From Bacteroidaceae bacterium (GTDB lineage Bacteria; Bacteroidota; Bacteroidia; Bacteroidales; Bacteroidaceae), in contig JAFYOS010000006.1 in assembly GCA_017560125.1 (NCBI GenBank), forward strand, positions 1-64,000: DNA of 64,000 nt, in the 5' to 3' direction. Positions 6,195 to 14,088 of this stretch are shown piece by piece. The notes beneath the pieces were generated by a model that worked only from the letters and a program-made list of their open reading frames with translations, had not been told where the DNA came from and made no database searches. A program made the translations under genes and the position numbers. Every line of letters starts with the position of its first letter. The stretch's first letter is position 1.

Positions 6195-7862
6195 ATGAAA
6201 TCTGATATAGAGATTGCAAGAGGAACCTCGTTGAAAAGAATCGAGGAGATTGCAGCCGGCATAGGTGTTCCGGTTGACGAGATAAATAATTATGGTAAGT
6301 ACATTGCCAAGTTGCCCATTTCGCTCATCGACGAAGAGAAGGTTAAGAAGAATAATCTTATTCTTGTTACAGCCATCACTCCCACCAAAGCCGGAATTGG
6401 TAAGACCACAGTTTCAATCGGTCTTACATTGGGCCTTAACAAAATTGGCAAGAACGCTGTGTGTGCATTGCGCGAACCTTCGCTGGGCCCCTGCTTCGGT
6501 ATGAAGGGTGGTGCTGCCGGTGGCGGTTATTCACAGGTGCTCCCCATGGAGAATATCAACCTGCACTTTACAGGCGACTTTCATGCTATCACTTCGGCTC
6601 ACAACATGATTACTGCTCTGCTCGATAACTACATCTATCAGAACAGAAAGACCGGTCTTGCGCTCAAAGAAATTAAGTGGAAACGCGTGCTCGACGTTAA
6701 CGACCGCAGCTTGCGTAACATTGTAACCGGTCTTGGCGGCTCGGCCAACGGCTTGCCCACAGAGAGCGGTTTCGACATCACTCCCGCGTCGGAGATTATG
6801 GCTATCCTCTGCCTGTCGAAGGATCTTGACGACTTGCGCCGTCGCATCGGTAACATCCTCTTGGGATATACCTTCGACGACCAGCCCCTCACCGTTAACG
6901 ACCTTGGCGTTGCAGGTGCCATCACCGTGCTGCTGAAGGATGCCATCCAGCCCAACCTTGTGCAGACCACCGAGAACACAGCGGCTTTCGTTCATGGCGG
7001 CCCCTTCGCGAACATCGCACACGGCTGTAACTCGATACTTGCCACCAAGATGGCGCTCACCTATGGCGACTATGTTATCACCGAGGCTGGCTTCGGAGCA
7101 GACCTTGGCGCCGAGAAATTCTTCGATATCAAGTGCCGCAAGGCTGGTTTGTCGCCCAAATTGACCATTATCGTTGCTACCGCTCAGAGCCTTAAACTGC
7201 ACGGCGGTGTGCCCGAGGATAAAATAAAGGAGCAGAACGTAGAGGGACTCCGTAATGGTCTGCCCAACCTCGACAAGCACATCGAGAACATGAAGCGCTT
7301 CGGTCAGGAGGTTATCGTTACCTTCAACCGCTATGCAACCGACACCGACGAGGAGATTGCAATGGTTGCCGAGCATTGCCGCGAGATTGGCGTGGGCTTC
7401 TGCATGAACAACGTATTTGCCGACGGTGGCAAGGGTGGCGAGGAGCTTGCAAAGCTTGTTGTAGAGACAATCGAAAAATCGCCTTCGGCTCCCTTGAAGT
7501 TTATCTACGAGGATGGCGACTCGGTACGTACAAAAATCGAAAAGGTATCGTCGCAGATTTATGGTGCCAAGGGCGTTACATATTCTCCCGCAGCAGCCAA
7601 GAAGATCAAGCAGATTGAGGCGTTGGGCATTTCGCACTATCCCATCTGTATCGCCAAGACACAGTATTCGTTCTCGGCCGATGCGAAGGCTTACGGTGTG
7701 GCCAAGGATTTCGAACTGAACGTACGCGATGTTGTTATCAACAACGGTGCCGAAATGATTGTAATTATCATGGGCGACATCATGCGCATGCCCGGATTGC
7801 CCAAGGTGCCCCAGGCACAGAAGATTGACATCATCGATGGCAATATCGAGGGATTGAGCTAA
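6195..7862 (+). CDS. fhs: Formate--tetrahydrofolate ligase
   Basis: A 555-residue cytosolic enzyme joining formate to tetrahydrofolate with ATP, yielding 10-formyl-THF for purine and formyl-Met synthesis. Length is typical. The ATP-binding loop [12 protein letters not shown] is at residues 61-72; many homologues have PAGEGKTT, so the Glu is Ile here. Further family blocks are [65 protein letters not shown] and a C-terminal [15 protein letters not shown]. The upstream module is shared with guaA, so both may respond to purine or one-carbon demand. It ends at a bidirectional terminator shared with the convergent DUF2147 gene. Confidence 0.97.
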   Translation: MKSDIEIARGTSLKRIEEIAAGIGVPVDEINNYGKYIAKLPISLIDEEKVKKNNLILVTAITPTKAGIGKTTVSIGLTLGLNKIGKNAVCALREPSLGPCFGMKGGAAGGGYSQVLPMENINLHFTGDFHAITSAHNMITALLDNYIYQNRKTGLALKEIKWKRVLDVNDRSLRNIVTGLGGSANGLPTESGFDITPASEIMAILCLSKDLDDLRRRIGNILLGYTFDDQPLTVNDLGVAGAITVLLKDAIQPNLVQTTENTAAFVHGGPFANIAHGCNSILATKMALTYGDYVITEAGFGADLGAEKFFDIKCRKAGLSPKLTIIVATAQSLKLHGGVPEDKIKEQNVEGLRNGLPNLDKHIENMKRFGQEVIVTFNRYATDTDEEIAMVAEHCREIGVGFCMNNVFADGGKGGEELAKLVVETIEKSPSAPLKFIYEDGDSVRTKIEKVSSQIYGAKGVTYSPAAAKKIKQIEALGISHYPICIAKTQYSFSADAKAYGVAKDFELNVRDVVINNGAEMIVIIMGDIMRMPGLPKVPQAQKIDIIDGNIEGLS

Positions 7863-7880
7863 CACCTCATTTTATATAAT

Positions 7881-7920
7881 AACAGAAAAGAGCAACCCAT
7901 CGGGGTTGCTCTTTTCTGTT
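7881..7920. terminator. Bidirectional terminator, fhs and DUF2147 gene
   Basis: AACAGAAAAGAGCAACCC (7881-7898) pairs perfectly with GGGTTGCTCTTTTCTGTT (7903-7920) around ATCG. Confidence 0.9.
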
Positions 7921-7935
7921 TATGTGCGGCTTCTG

Positions 7936-8394
7936 TTACTTAATCTTCTGCCAATAGATGGTGGTGCCGATGCCGAACACTGTTCCGCGAAGCTTCAGCT
8001 TGTCCTTGTTTACGAACTCGGCTGTTACATTCACGCGGATACCCTTCGAGGGGTCGTAGATCTTGGTGTCGCCCCACTGCTTGTCGCCCTTGATGTATTT
8101 GAGGCCTTCGATGATAACCACCTTGTCGATGTCGGTGTTACGCAGCTTGCTGTCGGGGTTCTTTACATCCTTGCGCTTCTTGCCTTTGGCGTCGTTGGGG
8201 TTTTCCACCCAGAAAAGCTGTGCTTTGTATGTGCCGTTGGCCTCCTTGGTTACTCGCACCTTGCTTTTGCTGCCGCCACGGTCGGTGAGATACTCGCCGA
8301 CGATGTTATCGGCATTGGTGTTCAGGTTGCTCTGTGCGCATGCGGGAATAGCCATCGCCATTGCGCAAAGCAGTGTCATGATTAAATTTTTCAT
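7936..8394 (-). CDS. DUF2147 family exported protein
   Basis: A 152-residue protein with a clear signal peptide (KNLIMTLLCAMAMAIPACAQ, cleavage after the AQ near residue 21). The mature part begins with DNIVGEYLTDRGGSKSKVRV, then YKAQLFWVENPND, DKVVIIEGLKYIKGDKQWGD, TKIYDPSKGIRVNVTAEF and a C-terminal GTVFGIGTTIYWQK. These match the DUF2147 beta-barrel-like domain (iGxW/Y start, WG, IYDP, G-x-T-xYW end). The family role is not established; it is periplasmic or surface-exposed in Bacteroidota. Its promoter is at 8426-8455. Confidence 0.88.
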   Translation of the reverse strand: MKNLIMTLLCAMAMAIPACAQSNLNTNADNIVGEYLTDRGGSKSKVRVTKEANGTYKAQLFWVENPNDAKGKKRKDVKNPDSKLRNTDIDKVVIIEGLKYIKGDKQWGDTKIYDPSKGIRVNVTAEFVNKDKLKLRGTVFGIGTTIYWQKIK

Positions 8395-8425
8395 TGTTTA
8401 TTGTCTTTTATGAACAAATTTTGCG

Positions 8426-8455
8426 CAAAAGTAGATAATTTTTGCACACTACCAA
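8426..8455 (-). promoter_or_regulatory. Promoter of the DUF2147 gene
   Basis: Reverse-strand TACTTTTG (8426-8433) with TTG (8453-8455) 19 bases upstream, a canonical Bacteroidota arrangement. Confidence 0.7.
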
Positions 8456-8571
8456 TGTTTGTGTGTAAAAATGTACTATACCGTCGGTCGAATAATACTG
8501 TAAAATTGTCATTTTTGTATGCAGCGGGGCTCTTTTGCCATGCTGCGGGCGATGTATGTGGCGCGTGGCGC

Positions 8572-8602
8572 TTGAAAGTGTCGTTATTTATGTTTAATTT
8601 TG
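8572..8602 (+). promoter_or_regulatory. Promoter of the NifX-like gene
   Basis: TTG (8572-8574), a 20-base spacer and TAATTTTG (8595-8602), about 27 bases upstream of the ATG at 8629. Confidence 0.7.
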
Positions 8603-8628
8603 TGCCACAATTTTATACATATTTTATT

Positions 8629-9036
8629 ATGAGAATAGCTGTTCCTACAAGAGAGGGTAGAGTGGATGACCACTTTGGCCATTGCGACCACTATACCGTG
8701 TTCACCATAGAAGAGAATAATGTAGTGGAAAAATTCGATATGCCGTCGCCGCAGGGCTGTGGTTGCAAGTCGGGCATCGCTGCCGATTTGCAACAACTGG
8801 GTGTCGAGGTGATGCTCGCCGGAAATATGGGCGAGGGTGCCAAGAACAAACTTTCGGCGCATAGCATAAAGGTTGTTCGCGGATGCAGTGGCGATGTGGA
8901 TGCTCTTGTCGAGCGCTACCTTGCCGGCGAGGTGGACGATTCGGGCTACTCGTGCTCGTCGCACGAGTGTGGTGACCATGCCCATGGCGATAAAATGAAG
9001 ATTGTAGGCTACTCGGCTCCCGCCAAGAAGGATTGA
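8629..9036 (+). CDS. NifX/NifB-C-type dinitrogenase cofactor-binding family protein
   Basis: A 135-residue cytosolic protein. MRIAVPTREGRVDDHFGHCD, YTVFTIEENNVVE, GCGCKSGIAADLQQLGVEVM and LAGNMGEGAKNKLSAHSIKV are the conserved blocks of the NifX/NafY/NifB-C fold, which binds iron-sulfur or iron-molybdenum cofactor precursors. No nif genes are nearby and a GCGCKSG Cys pair is retained, so a general Fe-S or metal-handling role is likelier than nitrogen fixation. The C-terminal tail adds a Cys/His stretch (SCSSHECGDHAHGDK) that could bind metal. I chose ATG 8629 because homology begins there and a promoter lies directly upstream. The acyltransferase follows after 4 bases. Confidence 0.85.
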   Translation: MRIAVPTREGRVDDHFGHCDHYTVFTIEENNVVEKFDMPSPQGCGCKSGIAADLQQLGVEVMLAGNMGEGAKNKLSAHSIKVVRGCSGDVDALVERYLAGEVDDSGYSCSSHECGDHAHGDKMKIVGYSAPAKKD

Positions 9037-9040
9037 TGCT

Positions 9041-10177
9041 ATGGAGAAAAGGGAGAACATAGGCTGGATAGACTGCATGCGCGTGTTGGCATGCTTTTTG
9101 GTGGTTTTTTCGCATAGCTGCGATGCATTTGTAGCTCAGTTCAACAACGACTACGCCACATTTTTGCAGGGATGTGCCTTGGGTAGCCTTGTGCGCCCGT
9201 GTGTGCCGCTTTTTGTAATGATGTCGGGTGTGTTGCTGTTACCTGTTCGCGGCACAATGACCGAATTCTATTCCAAACGCATGAAACGCCTTGTTGTTCC
9301 CCTTGTATTCTGGTCGTTGGTCTTGCCGTTGGCCTATTTCTTTTATCTGAACTACGGCGTGACGAGCAACAGCCCATTCATCGATATGTCGCTCTTTACG
9401 TGGGAGATGACGTTGCGCAAGTTATACACCTTCGTGTTTAATTTCAACTACGATACTACGCCGTTGTGGTATCTGTATATGCTCATTGGATTGTATTTCA
9501 TCATGCCCATACTGAGTGCGTGGCTCAAGGATGCCACTCGCAAGGAGCTCAAGATGGTTCTCTGCCTGTGGGGTGCGTCGCTCTTTATTCCTTATATAAA
9601 GATAGCAGCCCCCTTCCTTGGCTATTTGGGCGTGTTTGGCAATATGAATATCCTTGGCGAGTGCGATTGGAATGCCTATGGCACGTTCTACTATGTGTCG
9701 GGCTTTGTGGGCTATTTGTTGCTTGCCTACTATCTTGTAAAATATCCCTTGCAGTGGGGGTGGAAGAAACTGCTCGCCATTTGCGTGCCCATGTTCTTGG
9801 TGGGCTATGCGGTTACATTTGGTGGTTATGTTGTCATGCAGGAGTACTTCCCCGGCAACTATGCCTATCTGGAGATTATGTGGCTGTTCAGCGGTGTAAA
9901 TGTCTTCATGATGACATTCCCCGTGTTTGTCGTTGTGCAGAAGATTGATGCGCCTTCGTCGGCGTGGTTGTCGCGAGTGGCTTCGATGACCTTCGGCATT
10001 TATTTGTGCCATTTTGTTATTGTGCAGATGGGCTACGACCTCTATGAGGCTGTTCTGCCACAGGGTGTGCCTGCCGTTGTGAAGATTGCGTGCAACGCGG
10101 TGACGGTTTTTGCTGTCAGCTATCTGTTGGTGCGCCTGCTGTCGTTGAACGCCTATACCCGCCGCCTTGTGGCCTAA
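9041..10177 (+). CDS. Acyltransferase family 3 membrane protein
   Basis: A 378-residue integral membrane protein with about ten hydrophobic segments. The N-terminal block WIDCMRVLACFLVVFSHSCD holds the conserved Arg and the His of the acyltransferase-3 family, and later LVRPCVPLFVMMSGVLLLP and LWYLYMLIGLYFIMPIL are typical. Family members O-acetylate or succinylate surface sugars using acyl-CoA. The substrate cannot be told here; the exopolysaccharide locus 2 kb downstream is one possible client. It begins 4 bases after the NifX-like gene and is followed after 6 bases by the DUF454 gene, so the three form an operon. Confidence 0.85.
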   Translation: MEKRENIGWIDCMRVLACFLVVFSHSCDAFVAQFNNDYATFLQGCALGSLVRPCVPLFVMMSGVLLLPVRGTMTEFYSKRMKRLVVPLVFWSLVLPLAYFFYLNYGVTSNSPFIDMSLFTWEMTLRKLYTFVFNFNYDTTPLWYLYMLIGLYFIMPILSAWLKDATRKELKMVLCLWGASLFIPYIKIAAPFLGYLGVFGNMNILGECDWNAYGTFYYVSGFVGYLLLAYYLVKYPLQWGWKKLLAICVPMFLVGYAVTFGGYVVMQEYFPGNYAYLEIMWLFSGVNVFMMTFPVFVVVQKIDAPSSAWLSRVASMTFGIYLCHFVIVQMGYDLYEAVLPQGVPAVVKIACNAVTVFAVSYLLVRLLSLNAYTRRLVA

Positions 10178-10183
10178 TAGCCG

Positions 10184-10546
10184 ATGAAATATCTGTATAT
10201 ACTGTTGGGTAGCGTGGCATTGGGGCTTGGCGTTGTAGGCGCTTTTTTGCCCCTGTTGCCTACGACGCCTTTTCTGTTGTTGGCTGCGGCTCTCTATTTT
10301 CGCGGTTCGCCCCGCTTGTACGAGTGGCTGCTGTCGCACAAGCATTTGGGACCTTATATCCGCAATTTCAGAGAGAACAAGGCCATTCCGCTCAGGGTGA
10401 AGGTGGTGGCGGTATCCATGGTGTGGATTACCTTGCTCTATTGTGCCTTCTGCGTGGCGCAGGGCATGCTGCTCAGGCTGTTTTTCCTATTGCTCGCACT
10501 GGCAATCACCATTCACATTTTGCACTACAAGACATTGAAGAAATAG
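10184..10546 (+). CDS. DUF454 (YbaN-like) inner-membrane protein
   Basis: A 120-residue protein. The signature is KYLYILLGSVALGLGVVGAF followed by LPLLPTTPFLLLAAALYFRG, HKHLGPYIRNFRENKAIPLR and a C-terminal pair of transmembrane helices. This matches the DUF454/YbaN family, small multi-helix inner-membrane proteins of unknown role. It is the last gene of the NifX-like - acyltransferase - DUF454 operon and ends 11 bases from the convergent nitroreductase gene, with no visible terminator between them. Confidence 0.88.
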   Translation: MKYLYILLGSVALGLGVVGAFLPLLPTTPFLLLAAALYFRGSPRLYEWLLSHKHLGPYIRNFRENKAIPLRVKVVAVSMVWITLLYCAFCVAQGMLLRLFFLLLALAITIHILHYKTLKK

Positions 10547-10557
10547 CTGCGGGGTGC

Positions 10558-11082
10558 TCAGATGTAAATCACTCTGTTGCCCTTTCGCATGTGGGGGTGG
10601 GGAAGTACTTCGTCTGCCGGAAAGCCCACAATGCAGATGCCTATTCCTTCGTATCTGTCGGCTATGTTCCACTTTTTCATCAGGGCCTTGCCCTCGTCGC
10701 TCTCGAACATCTCCTTGGCGCGATGTATCCAGCAACTGCCTAGCCCCTCGGCGTGGGCGGCGTTCAGCATGTTGCCCATGACCAAGGCGCCGTCGTACAG
10801 ATATGTAGGGGTGCTTCTGTCGGCGAATACTATTATTATTGCCGGAGCGCCGTAGAACGGGTCGGCCGTCGTCCCTAAAAACGATGCATTCAGCCTTGAT
10901 AGCTGCGCTCTTGTCTGCTCGTCTGTCACCACCACCATCAGTGTGGGCTGTTTGCCTTGCCCGCTCGGGGCGTAAAGGCCGGCTTCTACCACCTTGGCTA
11001 TCAATTCGCGCGACGGCATCTCCTTTGTATAGCTGCGTATGCTGCGGCGCATTCTGAGGTTGGTTATTACTATATTTTCCAT
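10558..11082 (-). CDS. Nitroreductase family FMN protein
   Basis: A 174-residue cytosolic flavoprotein. RMRRSIRSYTKEMPSRELIA is the family start where the RRS-R cluster contacts FMN phosphate. It is followed by EAGLYAPSGQGKQPTLMVVV (the APSG loop), YDGALVMGNMLNAAHAEGLG with SCWIH, and EGIGICIVGFPADE. Family members reduce nitro compounds, quinones or flavins with NAD(P)H. The physiological substrate is unknown. It is divergent from the FKBP gene. Confidence 0.92.
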   Translation of the reverse strand: MENIVITNLRMRRSIRSYTKEMPSRELIAKVVEAGLYAPSGQGKQPTLMVVVTDEQTRAQLSRLNASFLGTTADPFYGAPAIIIVFADRSTPTYLYDGALVMGNMLNAAHAEGLGSCWIHRAKEMFESDEGKALMKKWNIADRYEGIGICIVGFPADEVLPHPHMRKGNRVIYI

Positions 11083-11142
11083 TTTCTGCTATGTTTTTGT
11101 TGTCGGGGTTTTTGCGCCCTGCACTCTAAAAACAAAAATCTG

Positions 11143-11173
11143 TTGTATTGTTTGTGCAAATACCCTATTTTTG
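11143..11173 (+). promoter_or_regulatory. Promoter of the FKBP gene
   Basis: TTG (11143-11145), a 20-base spacer and TATTTTTG (11166-11173), 20 bases before the ATG at 11193. Confidence 0.7.
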
Positions 11174-11192
11174 CATAAATAACATTTTCAGT

Positions 11193-11594
11193 ATGGCGAA
11201 AAAAGATGAATATAAGCTTCGCAACGAGGAGTTCCTTGCGGCGAAGAGGATGGAAGAGGGTGTGCGCGAATTGCAGGATGGCGTGCTCTATCGTGTTGTG
11301 AACGAGGGTGCGGGCTGTGTGGTGCCGCGAAACAACAGCGTGGTGACAGTGCACTACGTGGGTACGTTTATCAATGGTCGCGAATTCGATAATTCGCGCA
11401 AGCGTGGCTATCCCGAGGCCTTCAGGGTGGGCGAGGTGGTCGATGGCTTCCGTCTGGCGTTGCTCAATATGCATGTGGGCGACAGATGGATGGTTTATAT
11501 CCCCTACGAGGCGGGTTATGGCAAGCGCGCCAACGGTAATATTCCCGGCTATTCAACCTTGGTGTTCGATATTGAGCTTGTTGCGATTATGTGA
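11193..11594 (+). CDS. FKBP-type peptidyl-prolyl isomerase
   Basis: A 133-residue protein without a signal peptide, hence probably cytosolic. After a charged helix (NEEFLAAKRMEEGVRELQDG) it has the FKBP core: LYRVVNEGAG, VTVHYVGTFINGREFDNSRK, PEAFRVGEVVDGFRLALLNM, VGDRWMVYIPYEAGYGKR, and IPGYSTLVFDIELV. The active-site pattern VHYxG-FD-V/I-W/Y is largely kept. The family catalyses proline cis-trans isomerisation in folding. Many Bacteroidota relatives are exported; here the ATG at 11193 sits right after the promoter, leaving no room for a leader peptide. Confidence 0.92.
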   Translation: MAKKDEYKLRNEEFLAAKRMEEGVRELQDGVLYRVVNEGAGCVVPRNNSVVTVHYVGTFINGREFDNSRKRGYPEAFRVGEVVDGFRLALLNMHVGDRWMVYIPYEAGYGKRANGNIPGYSTLVFDIELVAIM

Positions 11595-11639
11595 TTTGTA
11601 AAATAAATTTTGCGCGAATTGTCGCGCTGTAACAGAAAT

Positions 11640-11688
11640 AGAGCGTCCCTCTTTTGTGAAAAAAAAGAAGGGTGCTCTAATTTTTTTT
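11640..11688 (+). terminator. Rho-independent terminator after the FKBP gene
   Basis: AGAGCGTCCCTCTT pairs with AAGAAGGGTGCTCT with G-U pairs and one mismatch, followed by eight T. Confidence 0.7.
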
Positions 11689-11833
11689 CATAATAGTGTG
11701 AACAATTTATACCTTTCGGTTGTTATGCTATAGATGGTCTGTGGGTCGGTTGTCGATTTTCGGTGTGATATTCACAAAACTATTTGAAGTGTGAAATTTG
11801 TATAAAAACTATGGCTATTAACAAAATATTGAC

Positions 11834-11925
11834 TACCTTTGTAAAACAAACAGCCGTTTTTTTTTTTTTTTGCACCGTAATGTGCAGCGTATCAATTGGT
11901 TGTCGCTTTGTGACGGGTTGATACG
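11834..11925 (+). promoter_or_regulatory. Promoter and leader of the exopolysaccharide locus, with 15-T tract
   Basis: The -7 box TACCTTTG (11834-11841) is followed by a run of exactly 15 T (11857-11871) placed about 9 bases after the expected transcription start. Beyond it CGTATCAA (11888-11895) pairs with TTGATACG (11918-11925). The rest of the gap between 11689 and 11976 holds no gene. A homopolymer in the initially transcribed region can cause polymerase or replication slippage. Confidence 0.5.
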
Positions 11926-11976
11926 GTATTCTCGTGTAGTTACATTTTTGTAAAATAATATTTAATACCAGGTCTG

Positions 11977-13080
11977 ATGTTTTGGAGTTATAGTATTGTT
12001 TCTGTCTTTTTGTGCAGTGTTATTTGTGCCGGTATATTGATTCCGCAGATATTGCTGATTGCTTTCCGTAAATCGTTGTTCGATATGCCCGATGAGCGCA
12101 AAATTCATCATGCGGCGGTTCCCCGTTTGGGTGGAATGGCCTTTGCGCCGGTCATACTGTTCTCTGTGACGCTGTTGCTTGGTGTGACGCTGTCGTGTGG
12201 CGACAAGACGGTGCTCTATGCGTTGATGGGTGAGGTTGAGCAGGTTGCCTACCTTGTGTGTGCGGTTGTGATGCTCTATCTTGTGGGCTTGGCCGATGAC
12301 CTTGTGGGCGTAAAATACAGGGCTAAATTTGTTGTTCAGATAGCGTGTGCCCTCATGTTTATCGCTTCGGGCGTTTATATGTGCAATTTCTGTGGCGTCA
12401 TGGGATGCGACAAGATATACGAATGGGTGGGTATGCTCTTTACCCTTGTTCTTGTGGTGTTTGTGATAAATGCAATAAACCTTATTGACGGCGTCGATGG
12501 CCTTGCTTCGGGCCTCAGCGGCGTGGCTCTGCTTTTCTATGGCACCATGTTCTATCTGCTTGGCGAGTATATATATGCCGTTATATCGTTTGCCACACTG
12601 GGTGCTCTTGTTCAGTTCTTCTATTACAATGTGTTCGGCAAGGTCGAAAAGCAGCAGAAGATATTCATGGGCGACACAGGTGCGCTTACCATCGGTATAT
12701 TGCTCTGTTTCCTTGCGTTGAAGCTGTGCTCGCATAGTACTGCCGAGGTTAACAATGCCAACCCCTTGGTGATGGCTGCGGCTCCGCTCATTGTGCCCTG
12801 CTTCGATGTGGTAAGGGTATTTATAGGCCGTTTGCGCAAGGGTAAAAATCCCTTCCTACCCGACAAGACACACATTCACCACAAATTGATAGCCATAGGC
12901 TTGTCGCCCAGGGTTACAATGGTGACTATAATCGCTGTTGCCATTTTGTTTACCGCACTCAATATCGTGATGTCGCCCTACTTGAACGTAAATGTCATAT
13001 TGGCGTTCGACGTGGCTGTGTGGATATTGTTCAATGTGTGGATTACGAAAAGAATAAAACAACGCACTTCTAAGCAATAG
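11977..13080 (+). CDS. WecA/TagO-like undecaprenyl-phosphate sugar-1-phosphate transferase
   Basis: A 367-residue polytopic inner-membrane enzyme that would prime glycan synthesis by moving a sugar-1-phosphate, probably GlcNAc-1-P, onto undecaprenyl phosphate. Family motifs are in order: DERKIHHAAVPRLGG, VGLADDLVGVKYRAKF (Asp pair binding Mg), VINAINLIDGVDGLASG, FMGDTGALTIG and the cytoplasmic His loop DKTHIHHKLIAIG. About eleven hydrophobic segments are visible, as expected. It stands first in the locus after the 15-T leader. WecB and WecC downstream make UDP-ManNAcA, which fits a GlcNAc-primed unit. The donor specificity is inferred. Confidence 0.9.
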   Translation: MFWSYSIVSVFLCSVICAGILIPQILLIAFRKSLFDMPDERKIHHAAVPRLGGMAFAPVILFSVTLLLGVTLSCGDKTVLYALMGEVEQVAYLVCAVVMLYLVGLADDLVGVKYRAKFVVQIACALMFIASGVYMCNFCGVMGCDKIYEWVGMLFTLVLVVFVINAINLIDGVDGLASGLSGVALLFYGTMFYLLGEYIYAVISFATLGALVQFFYYNVFGKVEKQQKIFMGDTGALTIGILLCFLALKLCSHSTAEVNNANPLVMAAAPLIVPCFDVVRVFIGRLRKGKNPFLPDKTHIHHKLIAIGLSPRVTMVTIIAVAILFTALNIVMSPYLNVNVILAFDVAVWILFNVWITKRIKQRTSKQ

Positions 13081-13176
13081 TTTCCATTCTCTCGCGGATT
13101 GCGTATGCCAGGTGGTCGTATGGGCGTTTTTGGGGCCTGTAATTACCTGGTAGGTAGTAGGGTAATTCGATTACTA

Positions 13177-13207
13177 TTGCATGTTTTTATAAAAATTGTT
13201 ACTTTTG
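13177..13207 (+). promoter_or_regulatory. Promoter of the export/kinase genes
   Basis: TTG (13177-13179), a 20-base spacer and TACTTTTG (13200-13207), giving a leader of about 60 bases to the ATG at 13276. It makes the wza-wzc-phosphatase genes an independent unit. Confidence 0.7.
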
Positions 13208-13275
13208 CATCGTTTTAGCGATGACAGCTGTGTCTGTCTATCATTGTAGTACGATGTTTTGTAAAAAATAGTTGA

Positions 13276-14088
13276 ATGGACAGAAAATTTTATTTGTTGC
13301 AGATTCTTGTAGCTCTGTTTGTGTTATCTTCGTGTAAGGCTCCTCAAATATCCTATTTCCAGGATTCGCACGATGGGGATAATTATACATTAAGCGATAA
13401 AGGTACTATCAAATTGCGTCCCGGCGACAAGGTTTCTATTCTTGTAAATACCAAGGTTCAGGAGTATAATAATATTTACAACCTTCCATATACTCCTACT
13501 CGTATAGGTCAATCTTCGAATGTAAAGACGGCAACTCCACAGGGTGTTGCTTGCTATACCATAGATGGTAAGGGCAATATCGATTTCCCGTTGCTGGGTA
13601 CTATAGAAGCTGCCGGCATGACTCGTGAGCAGCTTGCCGCCCATATCAAGCAGGAAATGTTGGACAAGAATCTTGCCAACGATGACCCACTAATTGTTAC
13701 TGTCGATTTTGCCAACCTTAATATTTCGGTCTTGGGCGAGGTGAAGAACCCCGGACGCTATAGCGTGGAGAAGGATAAAATCACCATCTTGGAGGCGCTT
13801 GGAATGGCCGGCGATCTTACAATCTATGGCGAGCGCGACGACGTGGTCGTTCTGCGCGAAGAGGCCGGCAAACAGAATACCTATGTTGTCGATTTGACCT
13901 CGACAATGAAGCTGGTGAAATCGCCTGTCTATTATTTGCAACAGAACGATATTGTATATGTAAAGCCCAATACTATGCGCCAACGCCAGGCTACAGTGAG
14001 TGGCAATACGGTATATACACCCACATTTTGGATTTCTGTGGCTTCGTTGCTGACAACTATATCTGCAATCATAATCAATAACAACTAA
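13276..14088 (+). CDS. Wza-like polysaccharide export lipoprotein (SLBB domain)
   Basis: A 270-residue outer-membrane lipoprotein. The signal peptide ends in the lipobox LSSC (Cys near residue 20). The Poly_export domain covers about residues 45-145 (TIKLRPGDKVSILVNTKVQE, YTIDGKGNIDFPLLGTIEAA). A SLBB domain follows (VLGEVKNPGRYSVEKDKITI, LEALGMAGDLTIYGERDDVV), and a C-terminal hydrophobic helix (WISVASLLTTISAIII) may span the outer membrane. It would form the exit channel for the polymer with the Wzc-like kinase, whose ATG overlaps this stop codon by one base. Confidence 0.93.
   Translation: MDRKFYLLQILVALFVLSSCKAPQISYFQDSHDGDNYTLSDKGTIKLRPGDKVSILVNTKVQEYNNIYNLPYTPTRIGQSSNVKTATPQGVACYTIDGKGNIDFPLLGTIEAAGMTREQLAAHIKQEMLDKNLANDDPLIVTVDFANLNISVLGEVKNPGRYSVEKDKITILEALGMAGDLTIYGERDDVVVLREEAGKQNTYVVDLTSTMKLVKSPVYYLQQNDIVYVKPNTMRQRQATVSGNTVYTPTFWISVASLLTTISAIIINNN

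Noticed and set aside
6531..7865. 444-codon reverse frame
   Set aside because: Entirely antisense to fhs, whose product is unmistakable; a codon-bias shadow.
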